From positions 3,472,001-3,536,000 of the forward strand of contig NZ_CP132291.1 in assembly GCF_044359855.1 (NCBI RefSeq): DNA of 64,000 bases, written 5' to 3'. Source of the DNA: Rummeliibacillus pycnus_A (lineage in GTDB: Bacteria > Bacillota > Bacilli > Bacillales_A > Planococcaceae). Each line of letters begins with the position of its first letter. Position 1 is the stretch's first letter. Below are positions 51,669-62,014 of this stretch, in pieces. The translations under genes were made by a program, and so were the position numbers. The notes beneath the pieces were generated by a model. It had not been told where the DNA came from, made no database searches, and was given only the letters and a program-made list of their open reading frames with translations.

Positions 51669-53000
51669 ATGTCAAAAGCTGTTTTAGATATCAATGACAA
51701 GCCGAGAACAAGTCAGTTGATTACATTAAGTTTGCAACATATGTTTGCAATGTTCGGTTCAACAATATTAGTTCCAACATTAACAAATTTATCACCAGCC
51801 ATTGCTTTGTTAACAAGTGGTATTGCCACACTGATTTTCTTATTAGTAACGAAGTTTAAAGTACCAGCATATTTAGGTTCATCATTCGCATTTATAGCGC
51901 CAATTCAAGTAGCAACTTTTGCAGGTGGTTCTGGTAGTGCAATGATTGGAGCAATGGCAGTCGGATTAGTGTACGGACTTGTATCATTATTCATTTGGAA
52001 AACAGGCTATAAATGGATTATGAAAATCTTGCCGCCAATTGTAGTAGCTCCAGTTATTATGGTAATTGGCTTGGGCTTAGCGGTAACTGCAGTCAACATG
52101 GCAATGTACAAAAATGCTAATACACCAGATGCGGTTTACAGTCTACCTTATTTTGTAGTAGCTTTGATTACTTTAATCGCAGCAATCATCTGTAACAATT
52201 ACTTTAAAGGCGTTATTAGTACAATGCCAATATTAATCGGAATGATTGTTGGTTACATCGCATCTCTTATTTCAGATGCATTTTTTGGAACACAATTAAT
52301 TGATTTCAACAAAGTCATTGAAGCAAGATGGATTCAAACACCAGATTTCTTAATTCCAGGTATCGATTACGACTTTAAAATTACATCAACATTGCTTCTA
52401 GCGATGGTTCCAATCGTAATCGTAACAATTTCAGAACATATTGGTCACCAACTAGTTTTAGGAAAAGTAGTAAACCGTAACTTCATTAAAAATCCTGGCT
52501 TAAATCGATCATTACTAGGTGATGGTCTTGGTACATTAATCAGCTCATTAATCGGTGGTCCACCAAAAACTACTTATGGCGAAAACATCGGAGTACTTGT
52601 TCTAACTCGAGTATTCAGTGTTTGGGTAATTGGTGGAGCAGCAGTTTGTGCAATCATCTTGGCTTTCTCCGGTAAGTTAATGGCACTTGTTGGTACGATT
52701 CCAACACCAGTACTTGGTGGGGTTTCGATTCTACTATTCGGTATTATCGCTTCAAGTGGTTTGAGAATGCTAGTTGAAAATAAGATCGACTTCGATGATA
52801 AACGTAACCTAGTTATTGCATCTGTTATCCTGATCCTAGGAATTGGCGGTGCAAAGATCGTCTTCTCTGATACGTTCTCAATCCAAGGGATGGCTTTAGC
52901 GGCAATCGTCGGTGTAGTGTTAAATCTAATCTTACCTGGTAAAGCACAACCGGACATTGAGTTGCAAAAAGAAGAGCTTAATGAACAACAGCAAAATTAA
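51669..53000 (+). CDS. pyrP: Uracil permease
   Basis: Proton-coupled uracil importer of the nucleobase:cation symporter-2 (UraA) family. It has about 12-14 helices, opening with LSLQHMFAMFGSTILVPTL, with the family motifs GLGTLISSLIGGPPKTTYGENIGVL and a conserved Glu in TISEHIGHQ. It has 443 residues. It follows pyrR by 34 bases without an attenuator between, unlike B. subtilis. The second attenuator lies after it. Confidence 0.96.
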   Translation: MSKAVLDINDKPRTSQLITLSLQHMFAMFGSTILVPTLTNLSPAIALLTSGIATLIFLLVTKFKVPAYLGSSFAFIAPIQVATFAGGSGSAMIGAMAVGLVYGLVSLFIWKTGYKWIMKILPPIVVAPVIMVIGLGLAVTAVNMAMYKNANTPDAVYSLPYFVVALITLIAAIICNNYFKGVISTMPILIGMIVGYIASLISDAFFGTQLIDFNKVIEARWIQTPDFLIPGIDYDFKITSTLLLAMVPIVIVTISEHIGHQLVLGKVVNRNFIKNPGLNRSLLGDGLGTLISSLIGGPPKTTYGENIGVLVLTRVFSVWVIGGAAVCAIILAFSGKLMALVGTIPTPVLGGVSILLFGIIASSGLRMLVENKIDFDDKRNLVIASVILILGIGGAKIVFSDTFSIQGMALAAIVGVVLNLILPGKAQPDIELQKEELNEQQQN

Positions 53001-53012
53001 ATAACATATAAT

Positions 53013-53142
53013 TTACCTTTTAAAGGTTGCCCAGAGAGGCACAGAAGGGTGATTCGATACGATAAACTTGGGAGAAAAAAGTACAAGTCTATCATGTCAT
53101 ATCCTTCCTCCGCCTCCTTGAATTACCAAGGAGGCTTTTTAT
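53013..53142 (+). promoter_or_regulatory. PyrR-dependent attenuator between pyrP and pyrB
   Basis: The PyrR-binding loop is at about 53013-53050 (TTACCTTTTAAAGG and CCCAGAGAGGC), followed by the terminator GCCTCCTTG...CAAGGAGGC and TTTTT (53112-53141). It gives separate pyrimidine control of the biosynthetic genes. Confidence 0.92.
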
Positions 53143-53163
53143 TTCAACAATACTAGGAGGCAC

Positions 53164-54048
53164 ATGATGAAAAATCTACTGACAATGGAAAATGTATCTA
53201 ACGAAGAGATCGAAGCAATTTTGAAACGCGCTGCAGAGTTTGAAGCGGGGGCAAAACCACAACTAGAACGAGACTACTTAGTAGCAAACCTATTCTTCGA
53301 GCCAAGTACTAGAACAAAAACTAGTTTTGAAACAGCTGAACGACGCTTAGGCACAACCGTGATACCTTTCGAAGCAGGATTTTCAAGTACATTAAAGGGT
53401 GAAACGTTGTACGATACAGTGAAAACGTTAGAATCAATTGGTATGGATGCAGTAGTTATTCGTCATAAAAAGGATGCCTATTATGAAGAATTATTAGAAG
53501 GCATTAACTTATCTGTAATCAATGCAGGAGATGGAGCCGGACAACATCCTTCTCAATCTATGCTAGATTTATACACAATATTCAAAGAGTTCGGGAAATT
53601 CGAAGGGTTAAATGTTACAATCGCTGGAGATGTATCCCATAGCCGAGTAGCAAAATCAAATATTACAGCACTCCGTCGATTTGGTGCAAATGTTAATATA
53701 GTTTGCCCTCCTGAGTGGCAAGGGAAATACACGGATGCTCATCATGAGTGGGATGACCTCATCGAAACAAGCGATGTCATTATGCTACTACGTGTTCAAC
53801 ATGAACGCGATGCAGCTTATGAAGGATTCACAACAGAAGGCTATCACAAGCAATACGGTCTTACGGTAGAACGTGAACAACAAATGAAAGACGGTGCTAT
53901 CATCATGCATCCAGCACCAGTGAATCGAGGAGTTGAAATTGATTCATCTTTAGTCGAATGTGACCGTTCACGAATCTTCAAGCAAGTACATAACGGTGTA
54001 TTTGTACGAATGGCTATTGTTGAAACCATCTTAAAGGAGAGAAATTAA
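53164..54048 (+). CDS. pyrB: Aspartate carbamoyltransferase catalytic subunit
   Basis: Condenses carbamoyl phosphate with aspartate in pyrimidine synthesis. The carbamoyl phosphate motif FFEPSTRTKTSFE (about 43-55), GDGAGQHPSQSMLDL and HPAPVNRGVEI are intact. It has 294 residues. No regulatory subunit gene (pyrI) is present, as in other Bacillales. Two ATGs are adjacent; TAGGAGG is 3 bases before the first and 6 before the second (53167), so the second may be used. Confidence 0.96.
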   Translation: MMKNLLTMENVSNEEIEAILKRAAEFEAGAKPQLERDYLVANLFFEPSTRTKTSFETAERRLGTTVIPFEAGFSSTLKGETLYDTVKTLESIGMDAVVIRHKKDAYYEELLEGINLSVINAGDGAGQHPSQSMLDLYTIFKEFGKFEGLNVTIAGDVSHSRVAKSNITALRRFGANVNIVCPPEWQGKYTDAHHEWDDLIETSDVIMLLRVQHERDAAYEGFTTEGYHKQYGLTVEREQQMKDGAIIMHPAPVNRGVEIDSSLVECDRSRIFKQVHNGVFVRMAIVETILKERN

Positions 54049-54050
54049 CG

Positions 54051-55328
54051 ATGACAAAACTTATTCAAAATGTACAGTTAGTGAGCGTAGCGGGGGAACT
54101 GACAGTAGGAGAAATTTTCATCGAGGACGGCAAGATTGCTGCAATCGGTGAAAACCTTGGTAAGCAAGCGGACGAAGTAATCGATGGTAAGGGCTACGTC
54201 GCTTCACCAGGTTTTGTCGATGTTCATGTTCATTTACGCGAACCAGGGTTTGAACATAAAGAAACAATCGCAACAGGATCTGCATCAGCAGCAAAAGGCG
54301 GTTTCACAACTATTTGTGCAATGCCAAATACAAAACCAGTACCAGACTCAGTTGAAAATCTAGATATGATTAATGGCTTAATTGAAAAAAGTGCAGTTAT
54401 TCGCGTGTTGCCATATGGTTCATTAACAGTTGCGCAATCAGGTGATGCTCGCACAGATTTAAAAGCATTAAAAGAACATGGTGCAGTTGCCTTCTCAGAT
54501 GATGGAGTAGGCGTTCAAGAAGCTTCAACAATGTTTGAGCAAATGAAGGATGCAGCTGCTATTAACATGGCGGTTGTAGCCCATTGTGAAGATAACTCAC
54601 TCATCTATGATGGGGTAATGCACGATGGAAAACGCAATAAAGAATTAGGGCTTCCAGGGATTCCTTCAATCTGTGAATCTGTTCAAATAGCACGTGATGT
54701 GCTATTAGCCGAGGCAGCTGGAGCTCACTATCATGTATGCCACGTATCAACAAAAGAATCTGTTCGCGTTGTACGAGACGCTAAAGCGGCTGGTATTAAA
54801 GTGACAGCTGAGGTTTGCCCACACCACTTACTACTAGAGGAGATGGACATTCCAAGCGATGATGCCAATTGGAAGATGAATCCCCCTTTACGTGCAAACG
54901 ATGACTGGAAAGCACTTCATGAAGGCTTACTTGATGGAACAATCGACTGTATCGCAACGGATCACGCACCACATACCAAAGAAGAAAAATGCTGCGGTAT
55001 GGTTGGAGCACCATTTGGTATTGTTGGATTTGAAACAGCATTTCCATTACTGTATACACAATTTGTGAAAACAGGAAAATGGACATTACGACAACTAATT
55101 GATTGGATGACAGTTAAACCTTCCAAACTCTTCAATTTACCTTATGGCACATTGGAAGTTGGCGCAGCAGCTGATCTAGTACTAATTGACATAGAAAATG
55201 AAAAAGTTGTAGATGCTGAAGGATTTGTATCAAAAGGAAGAAATACACCATTTAACGGATGGAAAGCGACTGGCTGGCCAGCACTAACAATTTACAATGG
55301 CAATATTGTATGGGAGGATGCACAATGA
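54051..55328 (+). CDS. pyrC: Dihydroorotase
   Basis: Zinc amidohydrolase that cyclises carbamoyl aspartate to dihydroorotate. The metal-binding motif DVHVHLREPGFEHKETI is near residue 57, with VAHCED, CHVSTKES, EVCPHHLLL and ATDHAPHTKEEK further on, as in class I dihydroorotases. It has 425 residues. AAAGGAGAG precedes the ATG. The stop overlaps the carA start (ATGA). Confidence 0.97.
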   Translation: MTKLIQNVQLVSVAGELTVGEIFIEDGKIAAIGENLGKQADEVIDGKGYVASPGFVDVHVHLREPGFEHKETIATGSASAAKGGFTTICAMPNTKPVPDSVENLDMINGLIEKSAVIRVLPYGSLTVAQSGDARTDLKALKEHGAVAFSDDGVGVQEASTMFEQMKDAAAINMAVVAHCEDNSLIYDGVMHDGKRNKELGLPGIPSICESVQIARDVLLAEAAGAHYHVCHVSTKESVRVVRDAKAAGIKVTAEVCPHHLLLEEMDIPSDDANWKMNPPLRANDDWKALHEGLLDGTIDCIATDHAPHTKEEKCCGMVGAPFGIVGFETAFPLLYTQFVKTGKWTLRQLIDWMTVKPSKLFNLPYGTLEVGAAADLVLIDIENEKVVDAEGFVSKGRNTPFNGWKATGWPALTIYNGNIVWEDAQ

Positions 55329-56428
55329 CAACAAGAAAACTCATTTTAGAAACAGGCGAAGTATTTGAAGGACAAGCATTTGGGAGTGGCAAAGGATCAG
55401 ATGGTGAAGTGGTATTCACAACAGGGATGACGGGTTATCAAGAAACGCTTTCAGACCCCTCATTCTGTGGTCAAATTGTTACAATGACATATCCCTTAAT
55501 AGGAAATTACGGTATTAACCGTGATGACTTTGAAACAATCTCACCATCAATCAAAGGTTTCGTAGTTCATGAATTAGCTAAAGCACCATCAAACTTCCGT
55601 AACGAAGGAACTTTAGATGACTACTTCAAGTTGAAAGATATTCCTGGTATTGAAGGAATTGATACACGAAAACTAACTCGCTTAATTCGTAAGGAAGGTG
55701 CTGTAAAAGGCTATCTTTCAGAAGCAGGCGTAGAAGTAAATGTTGAAGAAGTAATCAATCGTCTACGTAATACTACATTTCCGATAGACCAAGTTGCTCA
55801 AGTTTCGACCAAAAGTGCTTACCCATCTCCAGGACGTGGAAAACGTGTCGTATTAATGGACTTCGGTATGAAACATGGTATTCTTCGTGAGTTAAACAAA
55901 CGCGATTGTGATGTCATTGTTGTACCATATAACACAACAGCAAAAAATATTTTAGCTTATCACCCAGATGGCATCATGTTATCGAATGGTCCAGGTAATC
56001 CACAAGATGTACCTGAGGCTATCGAAACTGTAAAAGAACTAATAGGAAAAGTGCCAATGTTCGGTATTTGCTTAGGACATCAATTATTCGGACTTGCAAG
56101 CGGAGCAAAATCATTCAAATTGAAATTTGGTCACCGCGGAGCAAACCACCCGGTAAAAGATCTACGCACAGGTCGTACAGAATTAACTTCTCAAAATCAT
56201 GGCTATGCAATTGATAGTGATTCACTTGATGGAACAGATTTAGAAGTTACTCATGTTGCATTAAATGATGGTACTTGCGAAGGCTTACGTCATAAAAAAT
56301 ACCCAGTATTCACTGTGCAGTATCATCCTGAAGCTTCACCTGGACCTGAAGATCCAAATCACTTATTCGACGAATTTATCGAGTTAATGAATAACAATAC
56401 TAGAGAGGAGCAAGAACAACATGCCTAA
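55325..56428 (+). CDS. carA: Carbamoyl-phosphate synthase small subunit (pyrimidine type)
   Basis: Glutaminase subunit that feeds ammonia to CarB. The N-terminal domain starts RKLILETGEVFEGQAFG; the class I amidotransferase domain has the nucleophile Cys249 (FGICLGHQLFG) and His334/Glu336 (QYHPEASPGPED). It has 367 residues. The ATG at 55325 overlaps the pyrC stop and follows GGGAGGA by 6 bases. It is the pyrAA gene of B. subtilis nomenclature. Confidence 0.97.
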   Translation: MTTRKLILETGEVFEGQAFGSGKGSDGEVVFTTGMTGYQETLSDPSFCGQIVTMTYPLIGNYGINRDDFETISPSIKGFVVHELAKAPSNFRNEGTLDDYFKLKDIPGIEGIDTRKLTRLIRKEGAVKGYLSEAGVEVNVEEVINRLRNTTFPIDQVAQVSTKSAYPSPGRGKRVVLMDFGMKHGILRELNKRDCDVIVVPYNTTAKNILAYHPDGIMLSNGPGNPQDVPEAIETVKELIGKVPMFGICLGHQLFGLASGAKSFKLKFGHRGANHPVKDLRTGRTELTSQNHGYAIDSDSLDGTDLEVTHVALNDGTCEGLRHKKYPVFTVQYHPEASPGPEDPNHLFDEFIELMNNNTREEQEQHA

Positions 56429-59400
56429 ACGTCACGATATCAAATCCATTTTAGTAATCGGTTCCGGCCCAATCGTTATTGGTCAAGCAGCAGAATTCGA
56501 CTATGCAGGTACTCAAGCCTGCCTATCTCTTAAAGAGGAAGGTTACCGAGTTATTCTGATTAACTCAAATCCCGCAACAATCATGACAGATACTGAAATT
56601 GCAGATACGGTTTACATCGAACCAATTTCACTTGAATTTGTCTCACGTATTTTACGAAAAGAACGTCCAGATGCCATCTTACCTACACTTGGTGGTCAAA
56701 CTGGCTTAAATATGGCTATAGAGCTTCATAACTCAGGTATTTTAGATGAACTAGACATTGAAATTCTTGGTACAAAATTAGATGCGATCAATCAAGCAGA
56801 GGATCGCGACCTATTCCGTAACCTAATGTATAAATTAGATGTGCCAACACCAGAGTCAGAAATCATTCACAACTTAGAAGAAGCTGAAGCTTTCGTAAAG
56901 ACAATTGGCTATCCAGTAATTGTTCGCCCAGCCTTCACTCTAGGTGGTACAGGTGGTGGTATTTGCTACAATGAACAAGATCTTCATGAAATTGTTTCAT
57001 CAGGTTTGAAATACTCCCCAGTAACACAATGCTTACTTGAAAAATCAATTGCTGGATACAAGGAAATTGAATATGAAGTAATGCGTGACTCAAAAGATAA
57101 TGCCATTGTTGTATGTAACATGGAAAATGTTGACCCAGTAGGAATTCATACAGGTGACTCAATTGTAGTTGCTCCTTCTCAAACACTAACTGATCGCGAA
57201 TATCATATGTTACGAAATGTATCCTTAAAAATTATCCGCGCTCTAGGCATCGAGGGTGGCTGTAACGTACAACTAGCACTGGATCCTGATAGCTTCAACT
57301 TCTACATTATCGAAGTAAACCCTCGTGTGTCTCGTTCATCAGCGCTTGCTTCAAAAGCAACAGGGTATCCAATTGCCAAACTAGCTGCCAAAATTGCAGT
57401 TGGCTTAACATTAGACGAGATGATTAATCCTGTAACAGGTAAAACATATGCTTGCTTCGAACCAGCACTTGACTATGTTGTAGCGAAAATACCACGTTGG
57501 CCTTTCGATAAATTTGAAACTGCCAAACGTAACTTAGGTACACAAATGAAAGCAACTGGTGAAGTTATGGCGATCGGTCGTAATTTTGAAGAAGCTATGT
57601 TAAAAGCTGTTCGATCATTAGAAACAGGGCATAAACATATAGAAATGAAAAATGCTGAAGAACTATCGGATGCGTGGATTGAAAAACGTGTTAAAAAAGC
57701 AGGAGATGAACGTTTATTCTTCTTGGGCGAGGCACTTAGAAGAGGAGTAACAATCGAACAAATCCATGAATGGAGTAAAATCGATTTATTCTTCTTAGAT
57801 AAATTCAAAAATATCATTGATTACGAAACTACTTTAAAAGAAAATCCACAAGATATTGAAGTTTTACGTCATGCAAAGAAAAATGGTTTTGCGGATGAAA
57901 CAATTGGAAAACTATGGGGTATGACAGAAGGTGAAGTATACGACTTCCGTAAAGAGCACGGCATCATCCCAGTTTACAAGATGGTAGATACATGTGCAGC
58001 AGAATTCGAATCTGAAACACCATACTTCTATGGCACATACGAAGATGAAAATGAATCAATTCGCTCTGATCGAGAATCAGTGATCGTACTTGGCTCTGGT
58101 CCAATTCGTATCGGACAAGGGGTTGAATTTGATTATGCAACTGTACACTCTGTATGGGCAATTCAAGAAGCAGGATACGAAGCAATTATCATCAATTCAA
58201 ATCCAGAAACAGTATCAACAGACTTCTCAATCTCAGACAAGCTTTACTTTGAACCATTAACAATTGAAGATGTAATGCATATTATCGACCTCGAAAAACC
58301 AATGGGCGTTGTAGTTCAATTCGGTGGTCAAACAGCGATCAATCTTGCAGATAAATTAGAGGCTCGTGGTGTGAAAATCTTAGGTACATCATTGGATTCA
58401 ATCGACCGTGCTGAATCACGTGACCGTTTTGAGGAAGCACTTCACGAATTAGACATTCCTCAACCAAAAGGTAAAACAGCTACAAATACACCAGAAGCAA
58501 TCGCGATTGCTGAAGCAATCGGCTACCCAGTCCTAGTTCGACCTTCTTATGTACTTGGTGGGCGTGCAATGGAAATTGTCTATAACACAGATGAGTTAAA
58601 ACACTATATGGAACATGCGGTTGAAGCATCTCCTGAGCATCCAGTTTTGATCGACCGTTACTTAACTGGTAAAGAAATTGAAGTCGATGCAATTTGCGAT
58701 GGTGAAAATGTTCTTATCCCAGGGATTATGGAACATATCGAACGTGCAGGGGTTCACTCTGGTGACTCAATAGCTGTGTATCCACCGCAAAACTTATCAC
58801 AAAAACATATTGATACTTTAGTGGATTACACAACAAGACTTGCAAAAGGTTTAGGAATTATAGGGTTGATGAATATTCAATATGTTATTTCAAAAGATGT
58901 TGTTTATGTAATCGAAGTGAACCCACGTGCATCACGTACAGTACCTTTCTTAAGTAAAATTACGAATATTCCAATGGCAAATGTTGCAACAAAAGCAATC
59001 CTTGGCCAATCAATTCCGCAGCAGGGTTATTCAACAGGATTAGCTCAAGCGAAGGATGGCGTGTTTGTAAAAGTACCAGTGTTTAGTTTTGCTAAACTTC
59101 GTCGTGTTGATACAACATTAGGACCTGAAATGAAATCAACAGGTGAAGTAATGGGTAAAGATAGCACACTTGAAAAAGCGCTATACAAAGGCTTTGTAGC
59201 AGCAGGCATGAAGATTGAAGATCACGGTGCAGTATTAATGACAGTGGCAGATAAAGATAAAGAAGAAGCTAGCGCACTTGCAAAACGCTTTGTTGAAATT
59301 GGCTACTCAATATTGGCAACACCAGGTACTGCAGAAGCTTTAGCACAAGCGGGGATCAAATCAACAATCGTGGATAAAATCGGCTCTAATGGTCCAACAT

Positions 59401-59624
59401 TGCTAGATGTTATTCAAAATGGTAATGCACAATTAGTAATTAATACACTTACAAAAGGTAAACAACCGGCGCGTGATGGTTTCAGAATTCGTCGTGAATC
59501 AGTTGAAAATGGAGTTGCTTGTCTAACTTCGCTTGATACAGCAGAAGCAATTCTACGTGTCATTGAATCTATGACATTCACAGCAACTGCTATGCCAAAA
59601 GCAGAGTTTGAGGTGAACGCATGA
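56421..59624 (+). CDS. carB: Carbamoyl-phosphate synthase large subunit (pyrimidine type)
   Basis: Makes carbamoyl phosphate from ammonia, bicarbonate and two ATP. Two homologous ATP-grasp halves (about 1-400 and 550-935) open with IKSILVIGSGPIVIGQAAEFDYAG and VIVLGSGPIRIGQGVEFDYA. A C-terminal MGS-like allosteric domain (about 940-1067) follows. It has 1067 residues, slightly shorter than enteric CarB and the usual Bacillus PyrAB length. The start overlaps carA by eight bases and the stop overlaps pyrK by four. Confidence 0.98.
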   Translation: MPKRHDIKSILVIGSGPIVIGQAAEFDYAGTQACLSLKEEGYRVILINSNPATIMTDTEIADTVYIEPISLEFVSRILRKERPDAILPTLGGQTGLNMAIELHNSGILDELDIEILGTKLDAINQAEDRDLFRNLMYKLDVPTPESEIIHNLEEAEAFVKTIGYPVIVRPAFTLGGTGGGICYNEQDLHEIVSSGLKYSPVTQCLLEKSIAGYKEIEYEVMRDSKDNAIVVCNMENVDPVGIHTGDSIVVAPSQTLTDREYHMLRNVSLKIIRALGIEGGCNVQLALDPDSFNFYIIEVNPRVSRSSALASKATGYPIAKLAAKIAVGLTLDEMINPVTGKTYACFEPALDYVVAKIPRWPFDKFETAKRNLGTQMKATGEVMAIGRNFEEAMLKAVRSLETGHKHIEMKNAEELSDAWIEKRVKKAGDERLFFLGEALRRGVTIEQIHEWSKIDLFFLDKFKNIIDYETTLKENPQDIEVLRHAKKNGFADETIGKLWGMTEGEVYDFRKEHGIIPVYKMVDTCAAEFESETPYFYGTYEDENESIRSDRESVIVLGSGPIRIGQGVEFDYATVHSVWAIQEAGYEAIIINSNPETVSTDFSISDKLYFEPLTIEDVMHIIDLEKPMGVVVQFGGQTAINLADKLEARGVKILGTSLDSIDRAESRDRFEEALHELDIPQPKGKTATNTPEAIAIAEAIGYPVLVRPSYVLGGRAMEIVYNTDELKHYMEHAVEASPEHPVLIDRYLTGKEIEVDAICDGENVLIPGIMEHIERAGVHSGDSIAVYPPQNLSQKHIDTLVDYTTRLAKGLGIIGLMNIQYVISKDVVYVIEVNPRASRTVPFLSKITNIPMANVATKAILGQSIPQQGYSTGLAQAKDGVFVKVPVFSFAKLRRVDTTLGPEMKSTGEVMGKDSTLEKALYKGFVAAGMKIEDHGAVLMTVADKDKEEASALAKRFVEIGYSILATPGTAEALAQAGIKSTIVDKIGSNGPTLLDVIQNGNAQLVINTLTKGKQPARDGFRIRRESVENGVACLTSLDTAEAILRVIESMTFTATAMPKAEFEVNA

Positions 59625-60397
59625 TTCGACAAGAAAGAATGAAAGTTGTTCGTCATAAACAAATTGCAGACGATATTTTTGAGCTGACCTTAATTGGTCA
59701 GCTTGCCCTTGAAATGAAACAACCTGGGCAATTCGTACACTTACGTGTTTCAGATAGTTATGAGCCATTGCTTAGAAGACCAATAAGTATTTGCTCAATT
59801 GATACAGAACATATGGAATTTACGATGCTCTATCGTGCTGGAGGCCGTGGAACCAAAATGCTTGCTTTAAAACAGCCTGGAGATGAAGTGGATGTACTTG
59901 GACCTTTAGGTAATGGCTTCCCAGTAGAAGAGGCTAAGAATGGTGAAACAGCATTACTTGTCGGAGGGGGTATTGGTGTACCGCCATTATACGAGCTTTC
60001 CAAACAACTTAATGCAAAAGGTGTTCGCACAATACATGTGTTAGGGTTCCAATCAATCAATAACGTCTTTTATGAAAAACAATTCACTGAACTAGGTGAG
60101 ACCTATATTGTCACTGCTGATGGAAGTTACGGCTCAAAAGGGTTCGTAACAGATTTATTAGCACAGCTTAACCCAGACTTCCAAGTTTTCTATAGTTGTG
60201 GTCCAATTCCGATGTTAAAAGCGTTGGAACAAGCATTTCCAGACAAAAAAGGATTCTTATCTTTTGAAGAAAGAATGGGCTGCGGTATAGGTGCTTGTTA
60301 TGCTTGTGTATGCGAAACAACTGATGCGGTTGCACAGGATTATTTGAAGATCTGTTCAGATGGCCCAGTCTTCCCGAGAGGAGTGGTTGCACTATGA
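59621..60397 (+). CDS. pyrK: Dihydroorotate dehydrogenase electron transfer subunit PyrK
   Basis: Iron-sulfur flavoprotein that passes electrons from PyrD to NAD+. A ferredoxin-reductase-like FAD domain (RRPISICSID; YRAGGRGTKML) and an NAD domain (LLVGGGIGVPPLYEL) are followed by the [2Fe-2S] site MGCGIGACYACVCETTD with a fourth Cys in LKICSDGPVF. It has 258 residues. Its presence implies a class 1B PyrD. It overlaps carB and pyrD by four bases each. Confidence 0.96.
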   Translation: MIRQERMKVVRHKQIADDIFELTLIGQLALEMKQPGQFVHLRVSDSYEPLLRRPISICSIDTEHMEFTMLYRAGGRGTKMLALKQPGDEVDVLGPLGNGFPVEEAKNGETALLVGGGIGVPPLYELSKQLNAKGVRTIHVLGFQSINNVFYEKQFTELGETYIVTADGSYGSKGFVTDLLAQLNPDFQVFYSCGPIPMLKALEQAFPDKKGFLSFEERMGCGIGACYACVCETTDAVAQDYLKICSDGPVFPRGVVAL

Positions 60398-61305
60398 ACC
60401 GTTTACAAGTAGAACTACCCGGTTTAACATTAAAAAATCCGATTATTCCTGCGTCAGGTTGCTTCGGTTTTGGTCAAGAATATGCAAACCTTTATGATTT
60501 ATCTAAACTAGGTGCCATTATGATCAAAGCTACAACTTTGGAGACACGAAGAGGGAATCCAACACCTCGTGTAGCGGAAACTTCTTCTGGAATGTTAAAT
60601 GCAATCGGATTACAAAATCCAGGTTTAGCACATGTGATGGAGTATGAATTACCTTGGCTTGAACAATATGATGTTCCGATTATTGCAAATGTAGCTGGAA
60701 CAGAAACATCTGATTATGTAGCTGTCGCAGAAAAAATCTCAGCAGCACCAAATGTTAAAGCATTAGAATTAAATATCTCTTGTCCAAATGTAAAATGTGG
60801 TGGTATCCAATTTGGTACAGATCCGAAAACAGCTGGTGAACTAACAGCTGCTGTCAAAGCTGTATCAAATGTTCCTGTATATGTAAAGCTCTCACCTAAT
60901 GTCACAAATATTGTAGATATTGCAAAGGCAGTAGAAGCAGGTGGTGCGGATGGTCTCACAATGATTAATACATTAATCGGAATGCGACTAAACCCTATCA
61001 CAGGAAAACCAATTATCGCTAATGGAACTGGTGGATTATCAGGTCCAGCTGTTAAACCGGTTGCCATTCGTATGGTTTACGATGTAAGCAAGCAAGTGGA
61101 AATTCCGATAATTGGTATGGGTGGAATTACAAATGCTGAGGATGTTATTGATTTCTTATCTGCGGGCGCAAGTGCTGTAGCTGTTGGTACTGCAAACTTT
61201 GTAGATCCTTTTGTGTGCCCAAATATCATTGATGAACTACCACATAAATTAGACGAATTAGCATGCGAAAAAATAACAGATATTATTGGAAGGAGCCACC
61301 GATAA
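60394..61305 (+). CDS. pyrD: Dihydroorotate dehydrogenase, class 1B catalytic subunit
   Basis: FMN enzyme oxidising dihydroorotate to orotate with PyrK and NAD+. The TIM barrel shows IPASGCFGFGQEYANLYDL, LNISCPNVKCGG with the active-site Cys, KLSPNVTNI and GMGGITNAEDVIDFLSAGASAVAVGT. It has 303 residues. It overlaps pyrK by four bases (ATGA) and ends immediately before pyrF. Confidence 0.97.
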   Translation: MNRLQVELPGLTLKNPIIPASGCFGFGQEYANLYDLSKLGAIMIKATTLETRRGNPTPRVAETSSGMLNAIGLQNPGLAHVMEYELPWLEQYDVPIIANVAGTETSDYVAVAEKISAAPNVKALELNISCPNVKCGGIQFGTDPKTAGELTAAVKAVSNVPVYVKLSPNVTNIVDIAKAVEAGGADGLTMINTLIGMRLNPITGKPIIANGTGGLSGPAVKPVAIRMVYDVSKQVEIPIIGMGGITNAEDVIDFLSAGASAVAVGTANFVDPFVCPNIIDELPHKLDELACEKITDIIGRSHR

Positions 61306-62013
61306 ATGACAAATAAGCCGATGATCGCATTAGATTTTCCATCAGAAGAGAATGTCTTTAACTTTCTCTCGCAATTTCATGAACCATTATTTGTGAAAGT
61401 TGGCCTAGAACTCTATTTACAAGAGGGTCCGTCCATCATAAAAAAAATAAAAGAACAAGGACACGAAGTTTTTCTAGATTTAAAACTTCATGATATTCCG
61501 AATACTGTTAAATCAGCAATGAGAGGTTTAGCAAAATTAGGTGTAGATGTTGTAAATGTTCATGCTGCAGGTGGAAGTTCGATGATGAAAGCAGCTTTAG
61601 AAGGTTTACAGGAGGGGACGCCGGCTGGCAAGAAACGTCCTGCATTAATCGCGGTAACACAGCTTACATCAACTTCTGAAGAACAAATGCAACAAGAACA
61701 AAAAATAGCAACCACGCTAGAAGAATCTGTACTTAACTATGCGAAGCTTGCAAAAGAATCAGGACTTGATGGAGTAGTTTGCTCAGTCTTAGAAGCAAAA
61801 GCAATCGAAGAAGTATGTGGTAAAGACTTTTTAAAAGTTACACCAGGGATTCGCTTATCTGGTGGTGCATCACATGATCAAAAACGTGTGGCAACACCTT
61901 CATTTGCTAAAGAAAATGGCTCAACACATATCGTTGTAGGACGTGCCATTACCCAGGCAGATGATGTAGTAGAAGCGTATCACACAGTACAAGCACAATG
62001 GGGAGGACAATAA
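61306..62013 (+). CDS. pyrF: Orotidine 5'-phosphate decarboxylase
   Basis: Decarboxylates OMP to UMP, the last step of the pathway. The catalytic Lys-Asp array is in VFLDLKLHDIPNTVKSA, and the phosphate-binding TPGIRLSGG and HIVVGRAIT follow. It has 235 residues. GGAAGGAG precedes the ATG, inside the end of pyrD. Confidence 0.97.
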   Translation: MTNKPMIALDFPSEENVFNFLSQFHEPLFVKVGLELYLQEGPSIIKKIKEQGHEVFLDLKLHDIPNTVKSAMRGLAKLGVDVVNVHAAGGSSMMKAALEGLQEGTPAGKKRPALIAVTQLTSTSEEQMQQEQKIATTLEESVLNYAKLAKESGLDGVVCSVLEAKAIEEVCGKDFLKVTPGIRLSGGASHDQKRVATPSFAKENGSTHIVVGRAITQADDVVEAYHTVQAQWGGQ

Positions 62014-62014
62014 C

